Origin: Paragorgia papillata
Taxonomy: Eukaryota > Cnidaria > Anthozoa > Scleralcyonacea > Coralliidae
Length of the DNA stretch: 64,000 nt
Direction of reading: 5' to 3'
NCBI GenBank assembly: GCA_035771165.1
Contig: JAWNZC010000421.1
Location: forward strand, 3,051,501-3,115,500
Shown: piece by piece, positions 1 to 11,700 of the stretch
Position numbering within the stretch: the stretch's first letter is position 1
Layout of the letters: every line of letters starts with the position of its first letter
Program-made: the position numbers and the translations under genes
The notes under the pieces: generated by a model
What the model was told of the DNA's origin: nothing
Database searches by the model: none
Seen by the model: only the letters and a program-made list of their open reading frames with translations

Positions 1-70
1 GGATAGATTCCAAGCTTGAATAGATAGTGTCTAGTTCGCCATGAGCACATCCTTCCACAGCGATTTTCAT
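1..70 (-). CDS. DBR1: 5' end of a second DBR1-like gene (cut by window edge)
   Basis: The complement of these 70 bases starts with ATG (68-70) and encodes about 23 residues beginning MKIAVEGCAHGELDTIYSSL. This is nearly the same as the start of the complete DBR1 gene at 2245, including the metal-binding Cys8 and His10 of the metallophosphatase fold. The bases just upstream of the ATG also resemble those upstream of the complete gene. I read this as a tandem paralogue whose remainder lies left of the window; a pseudogene cannot be excluded because only the first 70 coding bases are visible. Confidence 0.85.
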   Translation of the reverse strand, partial: MKIAVEGCAHGELDTIYSSLESI

Positions 71-1072
71 CGTGAAAAAAGCCAAAAATGAAGTCACAAT
101 TTCTACAACGACATTGTGAAGACAAGAAGGCGGTAAAGAGTAATGCTTTTTGAGGGGCTAAACCACTGGACGTGTTAGTGGGCTCAGAGCTGGAACCAGA
201 TGGATCGGTATGGATAAAAGGGGCTATCGAATAATAATAAATTAATAAGTAAATAAATAAATAATAGTAAATTAATAATAAATTAATTATAATAAATTAA
301 TAAATAGAGAATAATACATGGATGTGCGGAAATATGACATTTATTTCGAGTATTGACCAGGATATCTCACGAGTGAGCGAAGCTTACGAGTGACATATCC
401 TGTTCAACACGAGAAGTAAATGTCATATTTCCAAGCATCCATGTATTGTTCTGTTTATTATATAAAAAAATTGTCCTATTGCCTTGCAAAAATTGCATTA
501 AACTATAATGCTGATTCAGCGATAATCGTCACATGTGCGATTATCATAAATAATCGCACATGTGAGATTATCACTTTTATTAGTGGTGGAAAAATCAATA
601 AAACACTCTATTTTATATAATAAAATAAATTAATAATTATAATAAATTAATAATAATAATAAATTAATAATAATAAATTAATAATAATAATAGTAATAAT
701 AATAAATTAATAATAATTATAATAATAAATAAGTAAATAATTATACACAAGCTTTTAATATCAAATTCCTACAACATACATTTTTTTATAACTGTTTTTT
801 TATAGCACTGCAATCATTAAACCACATGTAATACTAACAATTTTCTTTTCAAATTTACTTTCATGTCTAGACCATCCAATTGATTGAATGGTTCTCTATA
901 TCCTAATTTAAAATAAAATAAATTCAAGACTTAATTGAGCAAGCTTCTTTATCTGCTGAAAGAGTGACTCAGTCAGGTTTTTAATCTCATTGTCTTAATC
1001 CATTTTTATTAAAATTATTATTATTATAGTGGTACATATTCAGAACTCTAGTTTCTGTATAATTCCATTATT
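71..1072. other. Intergenic region between the two DBR1 copies
   Basis: No coding region is supported here. It holds TAA/AATTAATA-rich simple sequence (about 229-305 and 611-740) around a foldback element (306-610). A candidate polyadenylation signal for the complete DBR1 gene, AATAAA on the minus strand, lies at 1005-1010. The upstream region of the partial DBR1 copy begins at 71. Confidence 0.7.
306..610. mobile_element. Foldback (MITE-like) element
   Basis: The left arm around 311-352 (AATACATGGATG, then GGAAATATGACATTTA) returns as its reverse complement around 417-447. A second palindrome, built on GATAATC-CACATGTGCGATTATC, lies at 521-575. The centre GATATCTCACGAGTGAGCGAAG is itself near-palindromic. 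There is no coding capacity. This fits a non-autonomous hairpin element of a type I associate with cnidarian genomes; the ends are approximate because the flanks are low-complexity. Confidence 0.65.
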
Positions 1073-2245
1073 TTACTTTAGTGTCCTTGCTGAAGCTCCT
1101 TCACAATTAACACAATCTGTGTTCCAGAATGGATTTTTTATTTCCAACTGTTGACAGAATAAATCTGTTTGTGGACTTGTATTTACTTTGACTTCGACAA
1201 ACTTTTTATGGTTAGCTGGGTTGTACAATGGCGCATTCTGGATAAAGTTGTGAGGAATTCGGAGGTCATTTCCAAACAAATCATTCACTTCTTTTATGGT
1301 GTCTTGGGTTGGCTTAAATTTCAAGATCTCATCATCTGAAGTTGGTAATTGTGTTGGTAACGGTTGGGTATTGATTAATGGGAGAGTAAGCTTTGTAACA
1401 GCAAGCCATTCGGCATCGTAAGATAACTCCAATGGACCAGTTGTAGGACCAACATCAATCACTTCAAAATGCTTTTTTCCTGGTATACATTTATCCAGAG
1501 CTAGGAAATTGGTCACTTTTGACGTCTGGCTGTGCTGTACTGCAGCAGAAAACTGAACATGATTATGGGCCGAGAACCAGTAATCTGGTTGTAATTTCAG
1601 CATCACATCCTCAGCTGCTGGGTTATACAAATTTTTTGCATGAATTTCCTGTTGTGAAAACCCAGTACTTTGTACAAGTTCATCTATGTTGCCATACTCG
1701 AGCACAACTTTTGGCCAATCATGAGACATAATGATATCAACTGGCTCTGAAACAAGTTTCAGCTTGAATTTTTCTATACTTCGAACATGATAAATACTTC
1801 TCATGGTACTTTTATCAAATGGTGGAGACTCAAAATGACCCTTGTTGTAATCATGGTGTTTGTAGATCCCTGACATACCAGCAATTCGAAGGCCACCATA
1901 CTTGACCACACCAGAATACCCCAGATAGTAAATATTTGGGGCAGCCCAACCACCAAATGGTAGCTCCCACAAATGATTCGAAGCTTCATGGTTGCCACCA
2001 ATAAACAACGTTAAAATAGGAGCTTTCTTTTCGCCTGAATAATACTTATAAAAGTCACGCATCTTGCGATATTTGGCGTAAGGAACAGCCATACAATCCA
2101 AGTCCATTTCATTGCGAACCGCCTGAAAATCTCCACAACAAAGCAATAAATCTATTTTAATATTATCTCTTCGTTGAATCTCTTCCAAAGTTGAATAAAT
2201 AGTGTCGAGTTCTCCGTGAGAACATCCCTCCACAGCAATCTTCAT
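1073..2245 (-). CDS. DBR1: Lariat debranching enzyme DBR1, intronless
   Basis: A single 390-residue open frame encodes the 2',5'-phosphodiesterase that opens intron lariats after splicing; in the family it acts mainly in the nucleus. The calcineurin-like metallophosphatase core is complete: GC(S)HGELD with Cys8/His10, GDFQ with Asp39, GGNHE with Asn85, SHDWP, and the SAHNH block. The DBR1-typical sequence GIYKHHDYNKGHFESPPF is present. The C-terminal tail is shorter than in the roughly 540-residue vertebrate enzyme. The start fits both the family N-terminus and the second copy at 1-70. No intron interrupts it, unlike almost every neighbour, so an old retrocopy is possible; I see no poly(A) remnant. 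Its start lies about 480 bp head to head from the LOTUS/Tudor gene. Confidence 0.97.
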   Translation of the reverse strand: MKIAVEGCSHGELDTIYSTLEEIQRRDNIKIDLLLCCGDFQAVRNEMDLDCMAVPYAKYRKMRDFYKYYSGEKKAPILTLFIGGNHEASNHLWELPFGGWAAPNIYYLGYSGVVKYGGLRIAGMSGIYKHHDYNKGHFESPPFDKSTMRSIYHVRSIEKFKLKLVSEPVDIIMSHDWPKVVLEYGNIDELVQSTGFSQQEIHAKNLYNPAAEDVMLKLQPDYWFSAHNHVQFSAAVQHSQTSKVTNFLALDKCIPGKKHFEVIDVGPTTGPLELSYDAEWLAVTKLTLPLINTQPLPTQLPTSDDEILKFKPTQDTIKEVNDLFGNDLRIPHNFIQNAPLYNPANHKKFVEVKVNTSPQTDLFCQQLEIKNPFWNTDCVNCEGASARTLK

Positions 2246-2557
2246 CGTGAAAACGAAAAAAAAATGCCAAGAGGGAAGTCTGAAATTTTTTTATCAATGC
2301 CTCTGAATGACGCAAGGGAATGGAATGACGCACAGGGAATGGAGTGACGGAAGCACCACAGTGTCACAACCACTGATGGTCACAACACGTCTGCTCAAGG
2401 AGGCTAAATGACGCAATGCACAACCAAAAATATTGCACCATGTTTGCGCAACCTAATGGTACAGGCCGTCCAAGAATGCGTATGACTATTGTGATTAGGT
2501 GTGATTGAATGATCGATTGATCAATCGATCAATCGGTTGATTGATTGATTGATTGAT

Positions 2558-2626
<69 letters not shown>

Positions 2627-2723
2627 CAGGATACCGTGAATGTTTTTTAAAAATGAGAAAAACCGAAGACCAACATCTTGTTGTCTTCGTGGGCTCAATC
2701 TTAACTCGTGGTCAAAGAACAAG
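2246..2723. promoter_or_regulatory. Shared upstream region of DBR1 (-) and LOTUS/Tudor gene (+)
   Basis: The two start codons are 478 bp apart and face away from each other, so this stretch must hold both promoters. I see no TATA box I would trust. An ATTGATTG/TTGA tetranucleotide array occupies about 2508-2627. The divergent arrangement is seen directly; a truly bidirectional promoter is inference. Confidence 0.55.
2508..2627. repeat. (TTGA)n microsatellite
   Basis: Near-perfect TTGA/GATT tetranucleotide array with a few cytosine changes at its left end, inside the DBR1 - LOTUS/Tudor upstream region. Confidence 0.95.
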
Positions 2724-5700
2724 ATGGCGGCGGCTGTGCGGCCGGTGCCGACAGTACCAAGCGAACTAAAGACCTTTTTACGCTCTGTTTTAGTATGTAG
2801 TAACGGTGTAAGGGAAAGTAGAGTTGAAAGAGACTATCGCGAGTTAGCTGGCGAGAAATTGGAATGGAGAAAGCTTGGTTTTAAATCATTACGAGAGTTT
2901 TTATGCGCAATTCCCGATGTATGTCGTTTGCAGTATAGCACCAAAGAGAAAGAAAACCGTGTTTATGCCGTGGAAGTAAAAGGGATTTATATGTCGTCTC
3001 ATGCGAAAAAGAACGTAAAGAGTGCGTCAAATGTTCAACTGCCTCAAAACAATACGAATACGGCTCCTCTATTAAGCTTAATATCCCCGCCTGGTCGGAG
3101 GGTTCATCAGGATGGTGATAGTCTGAAGATCACAGTGGATGAGAAGTGGGCAGGAAAGGGACTTCTACCTAATAAAAGTGGGTTTTATCAAGTTTATGTT
3201 GCTAAAATTCCACCTGCCTGCACTAAGGTTAGTAGTAATGACACTTGAGTAGAGTAAACATAGAAATATCTGGGCCCCTCCCCCCAAGAATTCATTTTAT
3301 GCTGTGCACGCAAAAGATCTTCTGTGCGCATTTTTTTCCAGACACATCAGTGGACACATCCTATTTTTTTGAATGGCACATGCAAAAAAATATTTATACT
3401 GTGTGCACCATGCACACAAAGATCGTACTGTAAATACAATTGTCACTTTTGCACCAGACAGTTTATGCAACGTCTTTGAAAGCATAAATGGAGCTTTAAC
3501 TTTTGTTAAATATCAGTTACTTTCGTTATCTGTCAGGGAAATGGTTAAAGGTGATGTACAGTCCATTCTGCGCATGACCGCAATGTGGTCCCCAAAACAT
3601 GACATTCGTATATAATTACATGAAGTACTCAGTTCAATGTAAACTGTTAGGAACAACATGGCAGAAAACCAAGCGATTCGGCGAGGATATCTCCTCGGAT
3701 TTCTTCTATTTCTTCTGAAAATGTTTTGTTTTGGGTACAAGTAATGAATGGGAACCAAGAAAAAGCTTATAATCTTGAATAAGGTATTAGTATTTGTTTT
3801 GTAAATTTAGATGTAAACATTAATTTTGTACATACGCAGAACGCGGACTGTACATCACTTTAAGTAGCCTTTTATGGATCCTTTTGACAGAGTATAGGTT
3901 TCACAATAACAGCCACCATTTTGTAAGTAGGGCAAACAGTAAACACAATGATAAATACTTATTGGTTATACCTATGGGTTATAAAGTCATATACCATTTA
4001 ATTAAATGTTTGCCCTACTTGAAAAATGGTCACCGTTATCGTGAAACCTTCTATGGTACCGTACCATATTTATAATCATGGTGATCCTAATTAATAATAT
4101 AATAAAATGTTGTTTTCTATAATTCAGATTTTTATTTTTCCAGGGTGACTTAAAGATGTTATTTCTACAATATGGTGATGTCAAAGAAGTTGATATTGTG
4201 ACGAGTTCAAGAAATAAGAAGTGAGCTAGGTTGAGGATAAACCTCCTTTGCAGATGTTCTTATGGCTCACTCACACTCCCTAATAATCGGGGGTGGGGAT
4301 ACTATGGGCCACAAAGAACATCTGCGAAGGAGGCTAGGTTGAGGATAGAAAGTTCACCCTCAAGAGACTACGGTAGAAATCATTAGGGTTAGTGATGGAT
4401 CCAGCTTGATCTGGTAGGGGGGGGGGGGTGCTGCAGGGCCTGATCTAGAATTTTTTTGACCTTAGTCAAACCATTCCTAGGGGGGTCCAGGGGCATGTCC
4501 CCTGGAAAATTTTTGAAATTTGGACCTCTGAAATGGCATTTCCTGCATTCTGACGGTACTTTGAAGAAAGATTTAAAAGTTTTAAATCGTGTTTTCAATA
4601 GCACATTTTATCAAACCTGGAAGGTGTCAAATAAATTTAGGGATAAAGTGGACTTTTATTATGGATTTTATTAGGGATATCACAAGGAAGTTAGACATTA
4701 GAAATGTGATTGACATTTTCAATGAAAAGCCACGTCGCATCCCACTGCAGCAAGGCACTAATTGAGTAATTGGCACCCCCCTGTAAATCCATCACTGATT
4801 AGGGTTAGACTGGGAAGTTGAGTGATTTTCTTTCCAAGTTTTACTGAGTTGAGTAGAGTATGAGTTGAGTTAAGTCCAAATATAGTTCAAGTATAGTCAT
4901 TTGCCTTGGGGTTAGTGACTCATATTTAGTCAAGTCATTTTTTGTAAAAGATTTCTAAGTTTGAGTTGCCAAGTATTGCAAGTTGAGATCTGATTTGAGT
5001 CCCATTTATTGACTTGAGTCGTCCTAACGCTGAATGAAGCTGTGACAGTAACTCAAGCAATTATATCACTACTCAGTTCCGATCAATCGGCTAATCCCTA
5101 GAATTTTCCATATTTTAGTAATTAGTATGGAAAATTCTGTATTTGGGAGGGGAAGGGGGAAAATGACCAATTAATTCAAATTCTTTTTCCTAGATTTAAA
5201 AATATATAAAACACCCCAAAGAGTTTCATTAGTTTTAAAAGTATGCTCATTTGAAAAAGCGTACAACTGTACTAATACCCGATTCCATATCTGAATATTG
5301 AACAAAAGTTAAGTTAGGTGGTGATGATTTTAAAAGTACTAGCTGTCAAAGTTTGCTACATGTAGTTACTAATCAAATTCTTGACTCTAAAGCCTACCAT
5401 AGCTAAGATTGTTGTTTGGATTGGGTTAAATCCTCTCTCCTTAACTTGGGGTAGACCTCTGTGAAATAGTATTATTTTCTGAATGTCCAAACTAATGAAA
5501 TGTTGTTTTGCACCAAGAATTGGTTTTGTTAGATATGCATTAAAACAGGAAGCCCTTCGAGCTTTGACAGAAGGCAAGACCACTCCTCCAGTTATGAAAG
5601 GTCAAGCACTTGATGTTGGTGAAGCTAAATGTAAGAATATCAGTGATGTTGAATCTTGTGTGAACACTGTATTGAATTGTGAACCAAAAAATGGAAGTAA

Positions 5701-8700
5701 CATGTTGCCACCAATATCAACTCAAATCTCAACACCATCATCACCAACAGCGGCATTTCAACAGCCAATACCATCTACATTGTCAGTATTTAAAAATGAC
5801 ATGCAGGACAAACATTTTTCTACAGGTGACAGCATGACTGATTCTATAGAGGCATTGAATGAACCGTTGTTTGCTGTGAATGTTAGTGGATATATAAATA
5901 AAAAAATGAAAGAGGTATTTCAGTTTTTATTTCTTCTTATTTTAGTGTACTTGGTGTTATTTTTAATGAAGATATTGTGGCAGAAATGAACAATATTATT
6001 TAAAAGCATGATGTGTACAAAAGTGTACAAAATTATTGCAAACAAAGTTCCAATTAAGTAATTTGTAGCTTAGTTGATAATATTAAAGTTTTCAGTTTGT
6101 TATTCAACTTGTAAATAAGTTCTGAAATCATAATTATTTTATAGGCAGATTTACGAACAATACTTCAGAATATTGGCCACATTGAACAGTTTGAATACCA
6201 CCCATTGTATGTTGGCATTGTGTGTTGTTTTTTTGGTTTAGTTTAATTGAATTTGAGTTAGACTCGTATGCTTTGCTGGCTGGCTTGCTTTCTTGCTTCA
6301 TTCTTCCCTTCATTCCTTCCTTTTGTTCCTTCCTTCCTTCCTTCCTTCCTTCCTTCCTTCCTTCCTTCCTTCCTTCCTTCCTTCCTTCCTTCCTTCCTTC
6401 CTTCCTTCCTTCTTTGCTTCCTTCCTTCCTTCTTTGCTTTGTTCTTTCTTTGCTTCCTTCTTTCCTTCCTTCCTTCCTTCCTTCCTTCCTTCCTTCCTTC
6501 CTTCCTTCCTTCTTTCCTTCCTTCCTTCTCCTTCTTTCCTTCCTTCCTTCCTTCCTTCCTTCCTTCCTTCCTTCCTTCCTTCCTTCCTTCCTTCCTTCCT
6601 TCCTTCCTTCCTTCCTTCCTTCCTTCCTTCCTTCCTTCCTTCCTTCCTTCCTTCCTTCCTTCCTTCCTTCCTTCCTTCCTTCCTTCCTTCTTTCCTTCCT
6701 TCCTTTCTTTGCTTGCTTCCTTCCTCCTTCCCTCCTTCCTTTGCTTCCTTCCTTCCTCCCTCCCTCCTTCCTTTGCTTCATTCCTTCCTTCCTTTGCTTC
6801 TTTCCTTTCTTCCCCTTGCTTCCTTCCTTCCTTCATCCTTCTTACCTTCCTTGCTTGCCACAAAACTGTACAAGATAAGTTTTCCTGCTCATCCTAATCA
6901 TATTGCTGCTCCAGGTATAGCATTGTGAAGTTCAAGACACGGAATGAAGCTATGAATGCTTTGAAAAATGTGAATGGAAAGTTAGTGAATGGAAGTATCT
7001 TACTCATCACTGCTCTAAGCTGGCCAGTCGAGGAGTCTACAGCCAAATCCAAGACTGATGAAGTGGAAAGAAATGATAAAATTGAAGGTTTGTATACATG
7101 TGATTTCTCAATTTTATATCACTTCAAATTGAATTTATAGCCATTTTGAAATGATGTGTATGATCTATGCCATCTCTATAGCCAAGACCAAACTAGAAGT
7201 GAGAAAGAATGAAGTAAAAAAAGATGAAGTGATAAAGGATGAAATGAAAATGGATGAAATGAAAACGGATGAAGTGGAAAAAGATGAAGGTGAGTAATAC
7301 ATGTACAAGTATGTATAAAAATGATTTCTGAAAGGCAATAATTAGTTTCATTAAAATTATTTTTATCTAGTGTTATTTATAAGTATGTTCTTTCTTTTAT
7401 AAGATCAAATTTCCGAGATTTACAAACTGTACAGTGAAGCCATCGTAAGTTGTTGGGGTCAGTCTTATCAAAAGTGGTTGGATGCATTGCCTTTAGTTTT
7501 TGAAATTAAAGTGATGGAAGTGATAGATCCATGTACATTTTGGGCACATCTTTTTGATGGGGTAGGTGCCAGAAGGCCCAGAATTGTCACATACAGTTTT
7601 ATATTTGAAAACTCAGTCATCTTCTAATTTGCATGGGAGCACGGGTGGTGAGTGCTGTTAGGGCGCTGCCTCTCACCAATAGTTAAGCCCGGTTAGACGG
7701 GGTTAGTACTTGGATGGGTGACTGTCTGGGAATAGCCCCGTTCTCGGGCTTGGAACTTATGTGAGTAGAGTTAGTTGGTTCTCCGGTTTTCACCCCTCCA
7801 TAAAATCAACACCTATACATCTTAGCTGTGATCCGTGGTCTGAACTGTGTCGTATGGCGGCAGCCAAGGGTACCTTTGATATGCCTCGACACGGCCACGT
7901 TGATCTGTGTCCTTCGCAATTCAGCCGCTGGCTGCAAGTAAGGATGATTAGCCCCCAGTCCTTTATCTTTATCCTTTATAGCCTCCATACAGTACATCTG
8001 CATGCAATGAGATCAACCTTGTAAGCAGTAGCCTCGGAATCATTGCGGATGTTCTTAGGTCGAGACCATCACCACTAATGCTTGCTTGACTCTAGTCTGG
8101 GAAGAAGAAATTAAAATAATATATAGTAAAATGTTTTGCTGTTAGCAAGAGTAAAGAAAGCTTGTAGAAATAAAATGCACAATTGACTTGTTGGACAAGG
8201 ATAACTATCTTAATTAATGATTATGCAATTTTGTTTTCTTAGACTACCACCTATGAACACTTCAATGATTTGACTAACAGACTTCGATTTATTGATCCTT
8301 TATCAAACAAGAAACTTTTGGAAAAGAATGAATTTGGGATTGGTCAATTTAGTGAGGATGGCGAGTGGTACAGGTAAATCCTGACGATCATACTGTATTC
8401 CTTCCTTCTTTACTTCCTTCCTTCCTTCTTTCCTCCCTTCCTTCCTTCCTTCCTTCTTTCCTTCCTTCCCTCCCTCCTTCTTTTCTTCCTTCCCTTCCTT
8501 CCTTCCTTCCTCCCTTCCTTCCTCCCTTCCTTCCTTCCTTCTTTTGTTTCTCCCTTCCTTCCTTCCTTCCCTCCTTCCTTCCTTCCTTCCTTCCTCCCTT
8601 CCCTCATTCTTTCCTTCCTTCCTTCCTCTTTCTGTTCCTCCCCTCTTTCCCTCCCTCTTTCCCTCCCTCCTTTCTTCCTCCCTGTCTTCAACTAATTTTT

Positions 8701-11700
8701 CTTGTTTTTTTAAAATTCCTCAGATGTTATTGTTACGAAGTATCATCCAATGGCAAACATCTTCATGTTATGTACATTGACTATGGGAACTGTGAATGGC
8801 TTGAACAAGATAAAGTTGTGCCTCTACCACCATCATTTCTGCAACTACAACCACAAGGGGTGTTGGTAAAATTGTCAGGTATATAGGTAACTCATTCCTG
8901 CCTGAGCCAGCCGAAACCGACCCCTTTATTGTTTTACTCTGCCTAACACCAGTTGATTTCATTTGTCAAAGGGAGAAGCTACAAATATCCTAGGCAGCAA
9001 TAGCTTAACAAGTGATTAACCCATTCCTGCCTGAGCCAGCCGAAACCGACCAATTTATTGTTTTACTCTGCCTAACACCAGTTGATTTAATTTGTCAAAG
9101 GGAGAACCTACAAATATCCTAGGCAGCAATAGCTTAACAAGTGATTAACCCATTCCTGCCTGAGTTGGTCAAAAACGGACCCTTTGCATGTTGTTGTTTA
9201 CTTTGTCCAACGCCTTTGTCCAAGAGCCCCTTTTTCAGCAATTTCATTTCAATTTTACAGGTTTTAGGTGGCAGTCAGATAAAAAATCAGTTAATTCGCC
9301 GACTTTCATATGTGCTAAACAGCTGCTTATGGGTAGTGGTGAGGCGTTTAAGGCTCGTAAAGCTTCTGTGGATCCCAGTAAGGTAAGAGAGTTCTAATCT
9401 TCGGAGAAAATTTCAGTCTCACCGAAAACGTTTTATTTCATTATTTTAGCTTTTGTTTTTAGAACCAGCTAGATTGTGTCCTTGAGTGATTATTCATTTC
9501 AGAAATTATTCTTCTCACACACAGCTGGGAGCTGCTGCAGCCATCCGCCGCAAGCTTGATATTTTAGTAATCACTTCCAGCTATTACAGCTACACATTAA
9601 ATTACTGGAATATAATTCACCCTAACTAGAACACCACAAGAAAAAACTATGAAAAAGCTAAAGTCCAGTACTTTGTACAATATTAAATTACACTCAATCT
9701 GAACAGGGTAGGGTGGGTGGATGTTTGTGTCAAGCAATGGCGAACGCAACAACAAAATGTGCTTACTTAACCCGCACCACCCGATTAATAATTGGGCCCC
9801 CAGCAGCGTGTGAGAAAATATTTTCTGCTTCTTTCGTTCCTCAGCCAGCAGAAAATAACACATTTTGTTTTATTGTTTTAGCCTTTACTTCTCGAAGTCG
9901 AGATTCTTCAATCCGAAGGTGAAGCCATTTACAAGAAGTTGTCATGCCAACCTGGTATTGAGGTGACGCCACGACCAGCCTCACCAGTACAACATCTTCT
10001 TCTCTCATCTCCTCCGTTACCTCCTGATAATTTTCAGCCTTTGAAAAACGGTTTGGTAGCTGTCAATTCGGCTACTCTTTACATTTGGATAACCAATGTA
10101 TGTTGTAGGTACTTGCGTGCAAATGAATATTTTACGTGGTGTTTCCACCAAAATTATCTATATTATATTTAACAAATAGATTCCATTTTTGTCCTCTGTG
10201 CATCTATGACTGAACAAACAAAAAAATGGAATCTATTTGTTTTATACAATAAAAAATAGAAAAATTATGTTTTAACAGACTTAATAAATTTTCCTGGCCA
10301 ATTTCCGGGGCATTGAAAAAGATAAATCACTTCATTTGACGTGATCCATGACCTATGCAAATCAAGCAACGTCATTGGCTCGTGATGTTGCAGTGAGATC
10401 CGTGATTGGTTTAGAGAAATCAGACCACGTCAGCGACGTAATCTGTGCGTCTGTCCTTTTATAGATCATGGCTATATCGACCAATAAAAACGCACGTACT
10501 ATTCAAATTATTGCATAATATATATTATCGCCATGAAAAATTTCAAAGAATTAAATATATTTTTTCTTTCAGATTACATCCCAGACAGCATTCTATTTTC
10601 AACTGGTAAATACCGAATCAAGAGATGCCATTCGCGCAATTCAGGAATATCTTTCGCAGTGTGACATTCAGAATAAGGTAAACCTGTGTTTACACACTGA
10701 TTAATCAAGTAAATTTATGATTTAGATGAATGTTAAAGAGTATTGGCAACAAAAATTAAGTTTGTCTAATTTGAAAGAACTCATAAAATTGTAATAGAAC
10801 ATCCTTTACAACTTTTTCGTATCTCTCTTCGTTTTCAAGATATTTCAATGTGTTTAATATGTAAATGAGATGGTCTCTGACGTCAGGTGTGGGGTAAAAT
10901 ATTTTCACATGTAGCAAAACCAGTTATATCTCTAAGTTTGTTCAACGAAATCATTTGAAACTGTGCACATAAAAACTCCTTGCGACGCTGAACATTTCAT
11001 GTTAGATATGTAAGTGATTTTGCTCTGTAAGAAAATATTTTACCCCACTCCTAACGTCAGAGACCAATCTCATTTACATATCAAACAAATTGAAATATCT
11101 TGAAAACGCAGAAAGATACGAAAAAGTTGTAAAGGATCTTCTATTGCAATTTTATGAGTTCTTTCAAATTAGGCAAACTTAATTTTTGTTGCCAATCCCC
11201 TTTGAAGTGAGAAACGGTCAATGGAACGGTGTGTGGGCTCATTGTACTCGGCCTATTTCATCTTCGTATAGATCAATATCAGAAACATCAAAGGGGAGTC
11301 TCTTGTATGTTACCATAGAAATGGCCGCGAACGTTCGCGTGTCCACTTGCTTTCTGCGTCTCATTACATCGTCCCAGGCCAGGTTAGTTTTGTACTGAAT
11401 AAAATACCTATTTTGTTAAATAATTAACAGTTTTATTCACTTTTATATTTTTCATTCAACCCATTTAACGGTAATTTATTCATCCATCCATTCGTTCGTT
11501 CATTCATCCATTTATTCGTTCATTAACGTTTAGCTTATAATTCCTTCATTCAACTCACGAACTAGCCTGGTACCCTGGCCCAATTTCAAAAGAAATATGG
11601 GCCAGGTAACCACTAATTTCATTCTCGCGTCATCAGGGCTAAATCCACTTATGACGATTGCAGTTTTACTCATAGCCACTAAAAACGCGCGAAATTTTAA

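Noticed and set aside
6134..6928. Overlapping open frames of over 200 residues rich in FLPS or EGRK on both strands
   Set aside because: They are translations of the TTCC tetranucleotide array, which has no stop codons in most frames; the region is an intron between two well-supported RRM2 exons.
7683..7740. A 5S rRNA gene
   Set aside because: Only the internal promoter half of 5S is recognisable; the 5' and 3' thirds do not match, so it is treated as a 5S-derived SINE.
9518..9570. An extra exon between exons 10 and 11 of the LOTUS/Tudor gene (CTGGGAGCTGCTGCAGCC after CACACAG)
   Set aside because: Exons 10 and 11 already join in phase, and the candidate shows no domain match or convincing donor.
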